From NCBI GenBank assembly GCA_963762545.1, contig CAVXLC010000002.1, forward strand, positions 1,116,001 through 1,180,000: DNA of 64,000 nt. The letters run 5' to 3'. Shown here one piece after another: positions 16,934 through 26,019 of this stretch. The notes under the pieces were generated by a model. The model did no database searches. It was given only the letters and a program-made list of their open reading frames with translations, and was not told where the DNA came from. The position numbers and the translations under genes are program-made. Source of the DNA: JABFSM01 sp963762545 (GTDB lineage: Bacteria; Gemmatimonadota; Gemmatimonadetes; Gemmatimonadales; GWC2-71-9). How positions within the stretch are numbered: the first letter of the stretch is position 1; each line of letters opens with the position of its first letter.

Positions 16934-18174
16934 CCGCGGCCGAGAAGGGCTTCCTCCTCCTCAGCATCGTCAAGATGATCGTGATCTTCACGATCACCAT
17001 GGTGGGCGTGGCGCTGCTGACGCTCATGGAGCGGAAGGTCAGCGCGTGGATGCAGAACCGGCACGGCCCCAATCGGGTCGGCTGGGCCGGGATTCTTCAG
17101 CCGGCCGCGGACGGAATCAAGAACATCATCAAGGAAGAGACGCTCCCCGCCGAGGCGAACCTGGGCATCTTCATGCTCGCTCCGGCGCTGGCCTTCATTC
17201 CTGCCCTGTTGCTCGGCGCGGTGATTCCCTGGGCCGCCCCGCTGCGGGTGAACTGGGACGCACACCTGCCGCTCATCGGCGCGGTGAGCTACCACGGATT
17301 GCTCTCGATGGCCATGACCGACCTGCCGGTCGGGTTTCTGTTCGTTCTGGCGATCAGCTCCCTCGGGGTCTACGGCATCGCGCTGGCGGGGTGGTCGTCG
17401 AACAACAAGTACTCGCTGCTGGGCGGCCTACGGTCCAGCGCGCAGATGATTTCCTACGAAGTGGCGATGGGGATGAGTCTGATCCCGGTTCTGCTGCTCA
17501 CCGGGAACGTCACTTTTCAACAAATCATTCAGGAACAACAGCAGGGACTCTGGTTCGTCCTCCCGCTGTTCCTCTCGTTCTTCATCTTCCTGGTCGCCGG
17601 CTTTGCCGAGACCAACCGGCTCCCCTTCGACCTCCCGGAGGCCGAATCCGAGCTCATTGCCGGGTACCACACCGAATACAGCGCCATGAAGTTCTCGATG
17701 TTTCCGATCGCCGAGTACACCAACATGGCGACCGTCTCCGCCATGGTGGTCACCCTGTTCTTCGGCGGCTGGGACATCCCGTTCCTCACCTGGGATCAGA
17801 ACGGCAGCGGGCTGGCCACGCTGGCCACCGCGCTCTTCATGTTCCTCAAGGTGCTGTTCTTCCTGTTCTTCTTCATGTGGATCCGGTGGACCTTGCCCCG
17901 ATTCCGCTATGACCAGCTGATGGCCCTGGGGTGGAAGGTGATGCTACCGCTGGCGCTCGGGTACATCATGGTGACCTGTCTGGCCATCTGGGGCATCGAG
18001 CATCTGGCCGGGGTCACCGGTCTCCGGATCACGATGCTGATCCTGTTCGGAATCAATCTGGTGCTGGGGTACCTGGTGTTCTTCCTCCTCGACCGGGGCC
18101 ATATCATGTCCGGCTCGTATCGCGCGTCCTCCAATCTCGATGCGGGCGCGCGGCGCGCCCGGGCGGCGGCCTGA
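16930..18174 (+). CDS. nuoH: NADH-quinone oxidoreductase subunit H
   Basis: 414 residues from the GTG in a GTGA overlap with nuoG. NuoH is the eight-TM membrane subunit that links the quinone cavity to the proton channels. Landmarks are LMERKVSAWMQNRHGPNRVGW (quinone-entry loop) and AGFAETNRLPFDLPEAESELIAGYHTEYS with the conserved acidic loop. The C-terminal tail after the last TM is Ala/Arg-rich. Confidence 0.95.
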   Translation: MTAAEKGFLLLSIVKMIVIFTITMVGVALLTLMERKVSAWMQNRHGPNRVGWAGILQPAADGIKNIIKEETLPAEANLGIFMLAPALAFIPALLLGAVIPWAAPLRVNWDAHLPLIGAVSYHGLLSMAMTDLPVGFLFVLAISSLGVYGIALAGWSSNNKYSLLGGLRSSAQMISYEVAMGMSLIPVLLLTGNVTFQQIIQEQQQGLWFVLPLFLSFFIFLVAGFAETNRLPFDLPEAESELIAGYHTEYSAMKFSMFPIAEYTNMATVSAMVVTLFFGGWDIPFLTWDQNGSGLATLATALFMFLKVLFFLFFFMWIRWTLPRFRYDQLMALGWKVMLPLALGYIMVTCLAIWGIEHLAGVTGLRITMLILFGINLVLGYLVFFLLDRGHIMSGSYRASSNLDAGARRARAAA

Positions 18175-18692
18175 TGGCCATCGGCGTCAAGGTGCTCCAG
18201 CGGCCCGAGCGGCAGGTGAGCTATGTGCGCGCCGCCCTCAAGGGCATGGCGCTGACCTTCAAGCACATGCTCCAGCCCAAGGTCACCATGCAGTATCCCG
18301 AGGAGAAGAGCACCGGCGACGCGCGGGGCCAGTACACCATCTCTCCCCGCTGGCGCGGCACCCACCGGATGCTTTCCGACGAGCAGGGCCGCACCAAGTG
18401 CGTGGCCTGCGGGCTGTGCCCCCAGATCTGCCCGGCCAACTGCATCAAGCTGGTCCCCGGGGAGGACGAGGCCGGCAACCGCTACCCACTGATCTACGAA
18501 ATCGACGAATTCCGCTGCGTCTTCTGCGGCTACTGCCAGGAGGTCTGCCCGGAAGAGGCCATCCATGTCGGCGTCCACTTCGAGAATTCCGAGTACAGCC
18601 GCGACCGGTTCGTGTACGACCTGGAGCGGCTGAGCTCGCAGGTGCACCCGGTGTCGACCCTGTGGGATCCGTCCGACCCCAAGGGCGAGTGA
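18174..18692 (+). CDS. nuoI: NADH-quinone oxidoreductase subunit I (2x 4Fe-4S)
   Basis: 172 residues, ATG sharing a base with the nuoH stop. Two ferredoxin motifs carry clusters N6a and N6b: CVACGLCPQICPANC (about 77-91) and CVFCGYCQEVCPEEA (about 116-130). The N-terminal segment MALTFKHMLQPKVTMQYPEE is the membrane-associating helix region of the family. NuoI passes electrons to NuoB. Confidence 0.96.
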   Translation: MAIGVKVLQRPERQVSYVRAALKGMALTFKHMLQPKVTMQYPEEKSTGDARGQYTISPRWRGTHRMLSDEQGRTKCVACGLCPQICPANCIKLVPGEDEAGNRYPLIYEIDEFRCVFCGYCQEVCPEEAIHVGVHFENSEYSRDRFVYDLERLSSQVHPVSTLWDPSDPKGE

Positions 18693-18693
18693 G

Positions 18694-19254
18694 ATGAGCG
18701 CCGAGGTCGTCTTCTACCTGCTGGCGGGTTTCGCGGTGGTCTCCGCGCTCCTGTGCGTCACCCAGCGGAACATCATCGCCTCCGCGATGTGGCTGGTCTC
18801 CACCATGTTCTCCCTGTCGGGCATCTACGTGCTGCTGAACGCGCAGTTCATCGCGGCCATTCAGGTCCTGGTGTACGCCGGCGCGGTGATGGTGCTCTTT
18901 CTCTTCGTGATCATGCTCCTCAACGTGGGCCGGGGCGGCAACGACCTCCGGGGCGCCCCGGTGCGGCTGGTGGCCATGCTGGTGGGCGGCGCCCTCCTGG
19001 CCCAGCTGTTCCTGCTGGGGCGGGTGACGCCGGGCGGCATGGCGGTGCTGCGCGGCGCGGCCGGCGGGGCGGGGAGTCCGATGGCCGCGTTCCCGGCGGG
19101 GCAGCTGGCCCTCACGGCGCCGGCCAGCCAGGGTGTCGTCGGCGCGATTGCCGAGCCGCTGTTCCGCCAATATCTGGTGCCGTTCGAACTCACGTCCATC
19201 CTGCTGCTCGCGGCGGCGGTCGGCGCCGTGGTGCTGGCCAAGCGGAAGCTCTAG
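18694..19254 (+). CDS. nuoJ: NADH-quinone oxidoreductase subunit J
   Basis: 186 residues with five TM helices. Typical NuoJ features are the TM3 region FIAAIQVLVYAGAVMVLFLFVIMLLN, which includes the pi-bulge segment moving during turnover in complex I, and a divergent C-terminal half. It begins one base after the nuoI stop and is followed by nuoK after two bases. Confidence 0.93.
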   Translation: MSAEVVFYLLAGFAVVSALLCVTQRNIIASAMWLVSTMFSLSGIYVLLNAQFIAAIQVLVYAGAVMVLFLFVIMLLNVGRGGNDLRGAPVRLVAMLVGGALLAQLFLLGRVTPGGMAVLRGAAGGAGSPMAAFPAGQLALTAPASQGVVGAIAEPLFRQYLVPFELTSILLLAAAVGAVVLAKRKL

Positions 19255-19256
19255 CC

Positions 19257-19553
19257 ATGCTGCTCGGACCGTCCCTGCTGCTCTCCGCGCTGCTCTTCAC
19301 GATCGGCGTCGCCGGCGTGATGCTCCGGCGCAACGCCATCGTGCTGTTCATGTGCGTCGAGCTGATGCTCAACGCGGTGAATCTCACCTTCGTGGCCTTC
19401 TCGCAGGTACTCGGGCTGGGCGGCCAGGTCATCGTCTTCTTCGTCATGACGGTCGCCGCCGCCGAGGCCGCCGTGGGGCTGGCCATCATTCTCGCCGTCT
19501 TCCGCCACACGCGGTCGGTGGACCTCAAGAACATCAACCTGCTCCAGGGCTGA
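19257..19553 (+). CDS. nuoK: NADH-quinone oxidoreductase subunit K
   Basis: 98 residues, three TM helices. The two membrane Glu residues needed for proton movement are visible in LFMCVELMLNAVNL and VAAAEAAVGLAIIL. The ATG at 19257 gives a product of standard length. The stop overlaps the nuoL ATG by one base. Confidence 0.95.
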   Translation: MLLGPSLLLSALLFTIGVAGVMLRRNAIVLFMCVELMLNAVNLTFVAFSQVLGLGGQVIVFFVMTVAAAEAAVGLAIILAVFRHTRSVDLKNINLLQG

Positions 19554-21571
19554 TGACGCTCTCCCTGATTCAAGCGGCCGCCCAAGCCCCCGCGCCTGCC
19601 GGCGCGGTCGGGTGGGTCTGGCTCGCCGTGGCGCTGCCGCTGGTGGGGTTCCTGGTCAACGGCTGGCTGGCGCTCAAGCGGCCCGAGGCCAAGACCGCGG
19701 TCTCGGCGGTGGGGGCCGGCGTGCTGCTCGCGGCGTTCGCCGTGGCGGCCGCGGTGTTCGTCCAGCTCCGGGGCGCCCCGCCCGAGTCGCCCCTCATCGT
19801 GTCGCTCTGGCGCTGGATTCCCTCGGGGAGCCTGGATATCCGGTTCGCGTTTCAGGTGGATCAGCTCTCCACCGTCATGCTGCTGGTGGTGACGGGGGTG
19901 GGCAGCCTGATTCACCTGTTCAGCATCGGGTACATGCGCTCCGACCCCGGGTACGCGCGATACTTCTCGTATCTCAATCTGTTCGTCGCCTTCATGCTGG
20001 TGCTGGTCCTGGGTGCCAGCCTCCCGGTGCTGTTCGTCGGGTGGGAAGGGGTGGGACTCTGTTCCTACCTGTTGATCGGGTTCTGGTTCCAGGACAAGGC
20101 CAACGCCGATGCCGGGAAGAAGGCGTTCCTGATGAACCGGATCGGCGATTTCGGCGTGCTGATCGCGATGTTCATCCTCTGGTGGACCCTCCGCAGCCTG
20201 GACTTCGTCACCATCGCCGAGCGGGCCCCGGTTCGCCTGGCCGCCGGCGGCGCGGGGATCACGGCGATCACCCTCTTTCTGTTCCTGGGCTGCACCGGCA
20301 AATCGGCGCAGATCCCGCTCTACACCTGGCTCCCCGACGCCATGGCCGGTCCGACGCCGGTGTCGGCGCTGATCCATGCGGCCACGATGGTCACCGCCGG
20401 CGTCTACCTGGTGGCCCGGACCAGCACCCTGTTTGCGATGGCGCCGGTCTCGAGCGCCATCGTGGCCGGGGTGGGCGCGTTTACCGCGCTCTTCGCGGCC
20501 TCGATCGGCCTGCGCCAGTACGACATCAAGAAGGTGCTGGCGTATTCCACCGTCTCGCAGCTCGGCTACATGTTTCTGGCGGTGGGCACCGGGGCGTACG
20601 TCGCCGGGGTGTTCCACCTGGTGACCCACGCCTTCTTCAAGGCGCTTCTCTTCCTCGGGGCGGGCAGCGTGATCCACGCCATGCACCACGCCTATCACGC
20701 CACCCATTCGCCCGAAGACGCCCAGGACATGCGAAACATGGGGGGGCTCCGGCGCGCCATGCCGTGGACCTTCGTCCTCATGCTGATCGCCACCCTGGCG
20801 ATCGCCGGGATTCCGCCGTTCGCCGGGTTCTTCTCCAAGGATGAAATCCTGGCCGCGGCCTTCGGACGGGGGGCGAGCCAACCGGTCTGGTATCTGTACT
20901 GGGCCATGGGGGTGCTGGCGGCGCTCATGACCGCCTTCTACATGATGCGCCTGATGGCCATGACCTTCCTGGGTGAGAGCCGCCTCGGCGCCGCCGAGCG
21001 CGAGCATGTGCACGAGGCACCCTGGAGCATGACCGGTCCGCTGCTGCTCCTGGGCGGGCTCACCGTGGCGGGGGGCCTGCTGAATCTCCCCGCGTTTGCG
21101 GGCGGGCACGAGCCGCTGGAGCGATGGCTCGAGCCGGTCCTGGCCAAGGCAAACCAGATCATGCCCCTCGCCATGCCGCACGGGCAGACCGAATGGCTGC
21201 TGATCGGCGGGGCCGTGGCCATTGCGGTGATCGGCTTGCTGCTGGGGTGGCGTCTCACGCTGGCCCGAACGATCCTGCCGGCCCGCGAGGCGCCGGACGA
21301 TACCGGGTTCTCGCTGGTGCTGTTCCGCAAGTACTACGTCGACGAGATCTACAACCGCCTGATCGTGCGCCCGCTGGTGGCGATCTCGCGCTACGTCCTC
21401 TGGAAGGGCGTGGACCAGGGCCTGATCGACGGACTGGGCGCCAACGGGTCGGCGGGGCTGGCCCGGGGACTCGGATGGGTGGGAAGCCGGCTGCAATCGG
21501 GGCAGCTCGGGTTCTACGTCGTGGTCTTCCTGCTCGGCGCGGTGTGGCTTCTCCGCGCCATGGCCCGGTAG
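19553..21571 (+). CDS. nuoL: NADH-quinone oxidoreductase subunit L
   Basis: 672 residues, an antiporter-like proton-pumping subunit at the distal end of the membrane arm. Landmarks are FVGWEGVGLCSYLLIGFW (TM5 Glu), CTGKSAQIPLYTWLPDAMAGPTPVSALIHAATMVTAG (TM7 Lys and surrounding), and VTHAFFKALLFLGAGSVIHA (TM8 Lys/His region). The C-terminal part with FRKYYVDEIYNRLIVRPL precedes the lateral amphipathic helix that clamps the other subunits. Confidence 0.95.
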   Translation: MTLSLIQAAAQAPAPAGAVGWVWLAVALPLVGFLVNGWLALKRPEAKTAVSAVGAGVLLAAFAVAAAVFVQLRGAPPESPLIVSLWRWIPSGSLDIRFAFQVDQLSTVMLLVVTGVGSLIHLFSIGYMRSDPGYARYFSYLNLFVAFMLVLVLGASLPVLFVGWEGVGLCSYLLIGFWFQDKANADAGKKAFLMNRIGDFGVLIAMFILWWTLRSLDFVTIAERAPVRLAAGGAGITAITLFLFLGCTGKSAQIPLYTWLPDAMAGPTPVSALIHAATMVTAGVYLVARTSTLFAMAPVSSAIVAGVGAFTALFAASIGLRQYDIKKVLAYSTVSQLGYMFLAVGTGAYVAGVFHLVTHAFFKALLFLGAGSVIHAMHHAYHATHSPEDAQDMRNMGGLRRAMPWTFVLMLIATLAIAGIPPFAGFFSKDEILAAAFGRGASQPVWYLYWAMGVLAALMTAFYMMRLMAMTFLGESRLGAAEREHVHEAPWSMTGPLLLLGGLTVAGGLLNLPAFAGGHEPLERWLEPVLAKANQIMPLAMPHGQTEWLLIGGAVAIAVIGLLLGWRLTLARTILPAREAPDDTGFSLVLFRKYYVDEIYNRLIVRPLVAISRYVLWKGVDQGLIDGLGANGSAGLARGLGWVGSRLQSGQLGFYVVVFLLGAVWLLRAMAR

Positions 21572-21577
21572 CCGCCG

Positions 21578-23134
21578 ATGACCCAATTCCTGGCGTCCAT
21601 CGGATTCGACCGCTGGATCCTCCACGTCCTGCTGATCCTGCCGCTCCTGGGCGCCATTCCGGTGCTCCTGGGTCCGGCGGCGCTGGCCCGGCGGACCGCG
21701 CTGCTGATCACCGTGGTCGAGTTCATCCTGTCGGCCGGGCTCTGGTGGGCCGTCAATACCACCCCGGGCACGCTGCAGCTCACCACCAGCCTGCCGTGGA
21801 TCCCCGCCTGGGGCATCAGCTACGCCGTCGGGATCGATGGCATTTCGCTCACCATGGTGCTGCTCACCACGCTGCTGATGCCGCTCTGCGTGCTGGGGAG
21901 CTGGAACTACATCACCGAGCGGGAGCGGGGCTATTACGCCATGCTGCTGACGCTGCTCACCGGCGTCCTCGGCGTCTTTCTCGCGACCGACCTGTTCCTG
22001 TTCTACGTGTTCTGGGAAGTGATGCTGATCCCGATGTATTTCATCATCGGGATGTGGGGGGGCAAGAACCGCCTCTATGCCGCCATCAAGTTCTTCGTCT
22101 TCACCATGGCCGGCTCGCTCCTCATGCTGGTGGCCATCCTGGTGCTGGCCTGGGCGGTGGCGGGCCGCACCGGCACGCTGTCGTTCGCCTACGACCACCT
22201 CCTGGCCAACTCCCACGCGGTGGGGCGGCTGGCGCCGTGGCTCTTCGGTGCCTTTGCGCTGGCCTTCGCGATCAAGGTCCCGGTCTTCCCGTTCCATACC
22301 TGGCTGCCCGACGCGCACGTGGAGGCGCCCACCGCCGGCAGCGTGCTCCTGGCCGGGGTCCTGCTCAAGCTCGGTACTTACGGCTTTCTCCGCTTCGCGG
22401 TGCCCTTCTTCCCGGAAGTGGCCACGAGTCCCTGGGTCACCAACCTGATCCTGCTGCTCGCGATCATCGGCATCGTGTACGGCGCGCTGGTGGCCATGGT
22501 ACAGCCGGACATCAAGAAGCTGGTGGCCTATTCCTCGGTGAGCCACCTGGGCTTTGTGATGCTGGGCATCTGGGCCGCGACGGTGCAGAGCATCGAGGGC
22601 GCCATCATGGTGATGATCGGCCATGGCCTGTCCACCGGCGCCCTCTTCTTCCTGGTCGGCATGCTGTACGAGCGCCGCCACACCCGGGACATCTCGGCCT
22701 ACGGCGGCATCGCGCGGGTGGTGCCGGTCTTCAGCCTGGTCTTCACGGTGGTGGCCCTGTCCTCGATCGGTCTGCCCGGACTCAACGGGTTCATCGGCGA
22801 GTTCCTGGTCCTGCTGGGCAGCTTCCGGGGGCACCCGTGGGCCACCGGGGTCGCCACGACGGGCGTCATCTTCGCGGCGGCCTATCTGCTCTGGGCGCTG
22901 CAGCGCATCATCTACAACAAGCTCGACAAGCGGGAAAACGAATCGCTCACCGACCTTTCACCCCGTGAGCTCATGGTCATGGTGCCGCTGCTCCTCGGCA
23001 TCCTGTGGATGGGGCTGTACCCGGCGCCGATCCTCCGCCGGATCGAGCCCGCGGCGGTGCGCTATATCGAGACGGTCAGGGGACCGATCGGAGTCCTAGA
23101 CGTGTCACAGCGGACGCCGGCGGTGCGGCGATGA
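21578..23134 (+). CDS. nuoM: NADH-quinone oxidoreductase subunit M
   Basis: 518 residues, an antiporter-like membrane subunit. Conserved pieces are FYVFWEVMLIPMYFIIGMWGG (TM5 Glu), AIKVPVFPFHTWLPDAHVEAPTAGSVLLAG (TM7 Lys) and a C-terminal GFIGEFLVLLG. It starts 6 bases after nuoL and its TGA overlaps the nuoN start ATGATG. Confidence 0.95.
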   Translation: MTQFLASIGFDRWILHVLLILPLLGAIPVLLGPAALARRTALLITVVEFILSAGLWWAVNTTPGTLQLTTSLPWIPAWGISYAVGIDGISLTMVLLTTLLMPLCVLGSWNYITERERGYYAMLLTLLTGVLGVFLATDLFLFYVFWEVMLIPMYFIIGMWGGKNRLYAAIKFFVFTMAGSLLMLVAILVLAWAVAGRTGTLSFAYDHLLANSHAVGRLAPWLFGAFALAFAIKVPVFPFHTWLPDAHVEAPTAGSVLLAGVLLKLGTYGFLRFAVPFFPEVATSPWVTNLILLLAIIGIVYGALVAMVQPDIKKLVAYSSVSHLGFVMLGIWAATVQSIEGAIMVMIGHGLSTGALFFLVGMLYERRHTRDISAYGGIARVVPVFSLVFTVVALSSIGLPGLNGFIGEFLVLLGSFRGHPWATGVATTGVIFAAAYLLWALQRIIYNKLDKRENESLTDLSPRELMVMVPLLLGILWMGLYPAPILRRIEPAAVRYIETVRGPIGVLDVSQRTPAVRR

Positions 23135-24642
23135 TGCCCCTCGACCTCAAGACGCCGCTCGGCGCCACGCTGGCCTTGCTGCCGGAAATCACCCTGACGC
23201 TCGGGGCGATGGTGGTGCTGCTGGTGAATGCATGGAGGCACGGCACCGCCCGGGACAGCCGGTTCTCCGGCTACCTGGCCCTGGCGAGCCTGGTGCCCAG
23301 CGCCATCTCCCTGGGGATCCTCTGGGCGGGCGGGGCACGCGTCGCGGGCGGCGCCTACATGGTGGCGCTGGATCCCTACCGTTTCGCGGCGCTGGCCCTG
23401 ATTCTCGCGGCGACCGCCGGCACCATCCTGCTCTCCTTGGGCTACCTCGAGCGGGAGGGGCTCCTCGCGCCCGAGTACTACGCGCTGGTCCTGTTTGCGG
23501 CCTCCGGCATGATGTTCATGGCCGGCGCCGAGGACCTGGTGGTGCTGTTCCTGGGCCTCGAGGTCATGTCGGTGTCGGTGTACGTGCTGGCCGGGTTCAA
23601 CCGCGGCAGTGTGTTCTCGGCCGAGGCCGCGCTCAAGTACTTCCTGGTCGGGGCGTTCGCGTCGGCCTTCCTGCTCTATGGCATCGCGCTGGTGTGGGGA
23701 GCCACCGGCAGCACCGGCCTCGCCGAAATCGGGACCCGGTTCTCGAGCGGGGAATTGCCGCTGCTCGGCAAGCTCGGGCTCGGCCTCCTGCTCATCGGCA
23801 TGGGATTCAAGGTGGCCTCGGTTCCGTTCCACATGTGGGCGCCGGACGTCTACGACGGATCGCCGACTCCGGTGACGGGATTCATGGCCACCGGCGTCAA
23901 GGCCGCGGCCTTCCTGGCCCTGGCGCGGATCCTGTACGAGGCGTTTCCCGCCGCCACCGATACCTGGCAGCCGGTCGTCGCCGCGCTCGCCGTCGCGTCG
24001 ATGGTGCTGGGGAACCTGGTGGCCCTGAGCCAGCGTTCGCTCAAGCGCATGCTCGCCTACAGCTCGATCGCCCACGCCGGGTATCTGCTCACCGCGCTCT
24101 GGCCGGGCAGCCGGCTCGGCTCGGGGGCGACGCTGCTGTACCTCGCGGCCTACGTCCTCACCTCGCTGGCGGTGTTCGGGATTCTCGGGGTGCTGGGGCG
24201 GGGAGGTGAGCGGGACGTCACCCTCGACTCGATCGCCGGCCTGGCCCGCCGGCGGCCGTGGCTCGCTTTCGCCCTGTCGGTGTGCATGCTGTCGCTCCTG
24301 GGGTTCCCGGGCACCTTCGGATTCATCGGGAAGTGGGCGATCCTCGCCGCCGTGGTGGAAGCCAAGCAGGTGGTGCTCGCGGTGATCCTGGTGCTGACCA
24401 GCCTGCTCTCGGCGGGCTACTATCTGCCGGTGGTCATGGCGGTCTACATGCGGGAGCCGGCCGAGGCGGAGTCCCACGCCGGGGCGGGACTGCCCCGTAC
24501 CGCCGTCCTCGCGGTCGCCGTGGCGGTCGCCATCGTCCTCCTCGCCGGCGTGCTGCCGGCCCGGGCACTGAGCTCCGCGATGGAAACCGCCGGCTCGCTG
24601 GGCCCCGTCGGGGGCGCTCCGATCGTGGGGCTCAGGCGGTAG
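23131..24642 (+). CDS. nuoN: NADH-quinone oxidoreductase subunit N
   Basis: 503 residues from the first ATG of ATGATG at 23131, overlapping the nuoM stop. The third antiporter-like pump subunit, with GLEVMSVSVYVLAGFNRG (TM5 Glu), FKVASVPFHMWAPDVYDGSPTPVTGFMATGVK (TM7 Lys) and SIAHAGYLLTAL. It completes a full nuoA-N set in canonical order. The next gene follows after three bases, so the transcript probably continues. Confidence 0.95.
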   Translation: MMPLDLKTPLGATLALLPEITLTLGAMVVLLVNAWRHGTARDSRFSGYLALASLVPSAISLGILWAGGARVAGGAYMVALDPYRFAALALILAATAGTILLSLGYLEREGLLAPEYYALVLFAASGMMFMAGAEDLVVLFLGLEVMSVSVYVLAGFNRGSVFSAEAALKYFLVGAFASAFLLYGIALVWGATGSTGLAEIGTRFSSGELPLLGKLGLGLLLIGMGFKVASVPFHMWAPDVYDGSPTPVTGFMATGVKAAAFLALARILYEAFPAATDTWQPVVAALAVASMVLGNLVALSQRSLKRMLAYSSIAHAGYLLTALWPGSRLGSGATLLYLAAYVLTSLAVFGILGVLGRGGERDVTLDSIAGLARRRPWLAFALSVCMLSLLGFPGTFGFIGKWAILAAVVEAKQVVLAVILVLTSLLSAGYYLPVVMAVYMREPAEAESHAGAGLPRTAVLAVAVAVAIVLLAGVLPARALSSAMETAGSLGPVGGAPIVGLRR

Positions 24643-24645
24643 GGT

Positions 24646-26016
24646 GTGAACGTCCCGAAATCCGTATTCCGGGAGTACGATGTCCGCGGCGTCATCGACC
24701 GGGAGCTGACCCCGGCGTTCGCCCGGGCGCTGGGCCGAGCCTACGGATCCATCGCGTGGGCCAAGCTGGGTGGCATGCCGACCGTGGTGGTGGGGCGGGA
24801 CAACCGGCCTTCGGGCGCCGGACTCAGCCAGGGGGTCCGGGCCGGCCTCCTGGATTGCGGCGCCCGAGTAATCGATGTGGGCGAGCTGCCCACCCCCGCA
24901 CTCTACTTCGCGATCCATCATCTGAACGCCGACGGCGGGGTGCAGGTCACCGGCAGTCACAACCCTCCGGAATTCAATGGATTCAAGATGGTGCTCGCCG
25001 GGGACTCGGTCCACGGCGAAGCCATTCTCGGTCTCTACGACGCGATTCTGAAGGAGGAATGGCGCAGCGGCACCGGCCGGGAGAGCGCCGATGCCTCGGT
25101 CCTCCCCGCGTATCGCGAGGCGATCGTGTCGCGCAACCACCTGGCCCGCCCGGTCAAGGTGGTGGTGGACTGCGGCAACGGTGTCTCGAGCCTCATCGCG
25201 GTGAGCACGCTGCAGGCCATGGGCGCGGAGGTCGTTCCGCTCTTCGCCGAGTCCGATGGAACCTTTCCGAACCACCATCCCGACCCGACCGTGCCGGCCA
25301 ATCTCGTCGATCTGCGCCGGGTGGTCCGGACCACCGGCGCCGAGCTCGGCATTGCGTTCGACGGCGATGGCGATCGCCTCGGGGCCGTGGACGAAACCGG
25401 CGCCATCGTATTCGGGGATCTGCTGCTGATCGTCTTCGGCCGCGACGCGGTCCGGCGATTCGGCGCCGGGATCCCGGTCATCTTCGACGTAAAGTGTTCG
25501 GACCTGCTGCCCCGCGCATTGACCGAGGCGGGCGCGCGCCCGGAGATGTGGAAGACGGGCCACTCGCTCATCAAGGCGCGGATGAAGGAAGCCGGCGCGC
25601 CCCTCGCGGGAGAAATGAGCGGCCACCTCTTCTTCGGCGGCGACTGGTTCGGCTTCGACGACGCCCTGTTCGCGGCGGCCCGGCTGCTCGAGATCGTGAG
25701 CGCCGGATCCCCCGGGATGAGCCGGCTCCTGGCCGACCTCCCCCGGACGTCCACGACCCCCGAGATCCGGGTCGACTGTCCCGACAGCGTCAAGTTCGGG
25801 GTGGTGGAACGCGCGGCCCGGCACTTCGCATCGCGCTATCCGGTCGACACGATCGACGGCGTACGCATCACCTTTCCCGAGGGATGGGGGCTGCTCCGCG
25901 CGTCCAACACCCAGCCGGTGCTGGTGCTTCGGTTCGAAGCCGCGAGTCCCGCCGCCCTGGAGCGCAACCGCGCCGAAGTGACCGACTGGCTCGCGGTCCA
26001 GGGCGTCAGCGCCTGA
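24646..26016 (+). CDS. Phosphomannomutase/phosphoglucomutase family protein
   Basis: 456 residues from a GTG three bases after nuoN. An alpha-D-phosphohexomutase of the AlgC/ManB type, interconverting hexose 1- and 6-phosphates for surface polysaccharide or LPS precursors. The catalytic phosphoserine lies in VTGSHNPPEFNG (Ser 104). The Mg site is AFDGDGDRLG (about 242-250). The sugar-specificity loop is GEMSGHLFF, and the phosphate-binding loop is RASNTQPVLVLRFEA. GEMSGH is typical of mannose/glucose-acting enzymes rather than phosphoglucosamine mutase. Its place at the end of the nuo operon is unexpected. Confidence 0.88.
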   Translation: MNVPKSVFREYDVRGVIDRELTPAFARALGRAYGSIAWAKLGGMPTVVVGRDNRPSGAGLSQGVRAGLLDCGARVIDVGELPTPALYFAIHHLNADGGVQVTGSHNPPEFNGFKMVLAGDSVHGEAILGLYDAILKEEWRSGTGRESADASVLPAYREAIVSRNHLARPVKVVVDCGNGVSSLIAVSTLQAMGAEVVPLFAESDGTFPNHHPDPTVPANLVDLRRVVRTTGAELGIAFDGDGDRLGAVDETGAIVFGDLLLIVFGRDAVRRFGAGIPVIFDVKCSDLLPRALTEAGARPEMWKTGHSLIKARMKEAGAPLAGEMSGHLFFGGDWFGFDDALFAAARLLEIVSAGSPGMSRLLADLPRTSTTPEIRVDCPDSVKFGVVERAARHFASRYPVDTIDGVRITFPEGWGLLRASNTQPVLVLRFEAASPAALERNRAEVTDWLAVQGVSA

Positions 26017-26019
26017 TCG

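Noticed and set aside
19190..22834. Minus-strand open frame of 1214 codons opposite nuoK-nuoM
   Set aside because: It is the antisense image of the nuo genes in high-GC DNA. The translation is rich in Gln, His, Arg and Glu, with no domain or signal, while the plus strand has clear complex I subunits.
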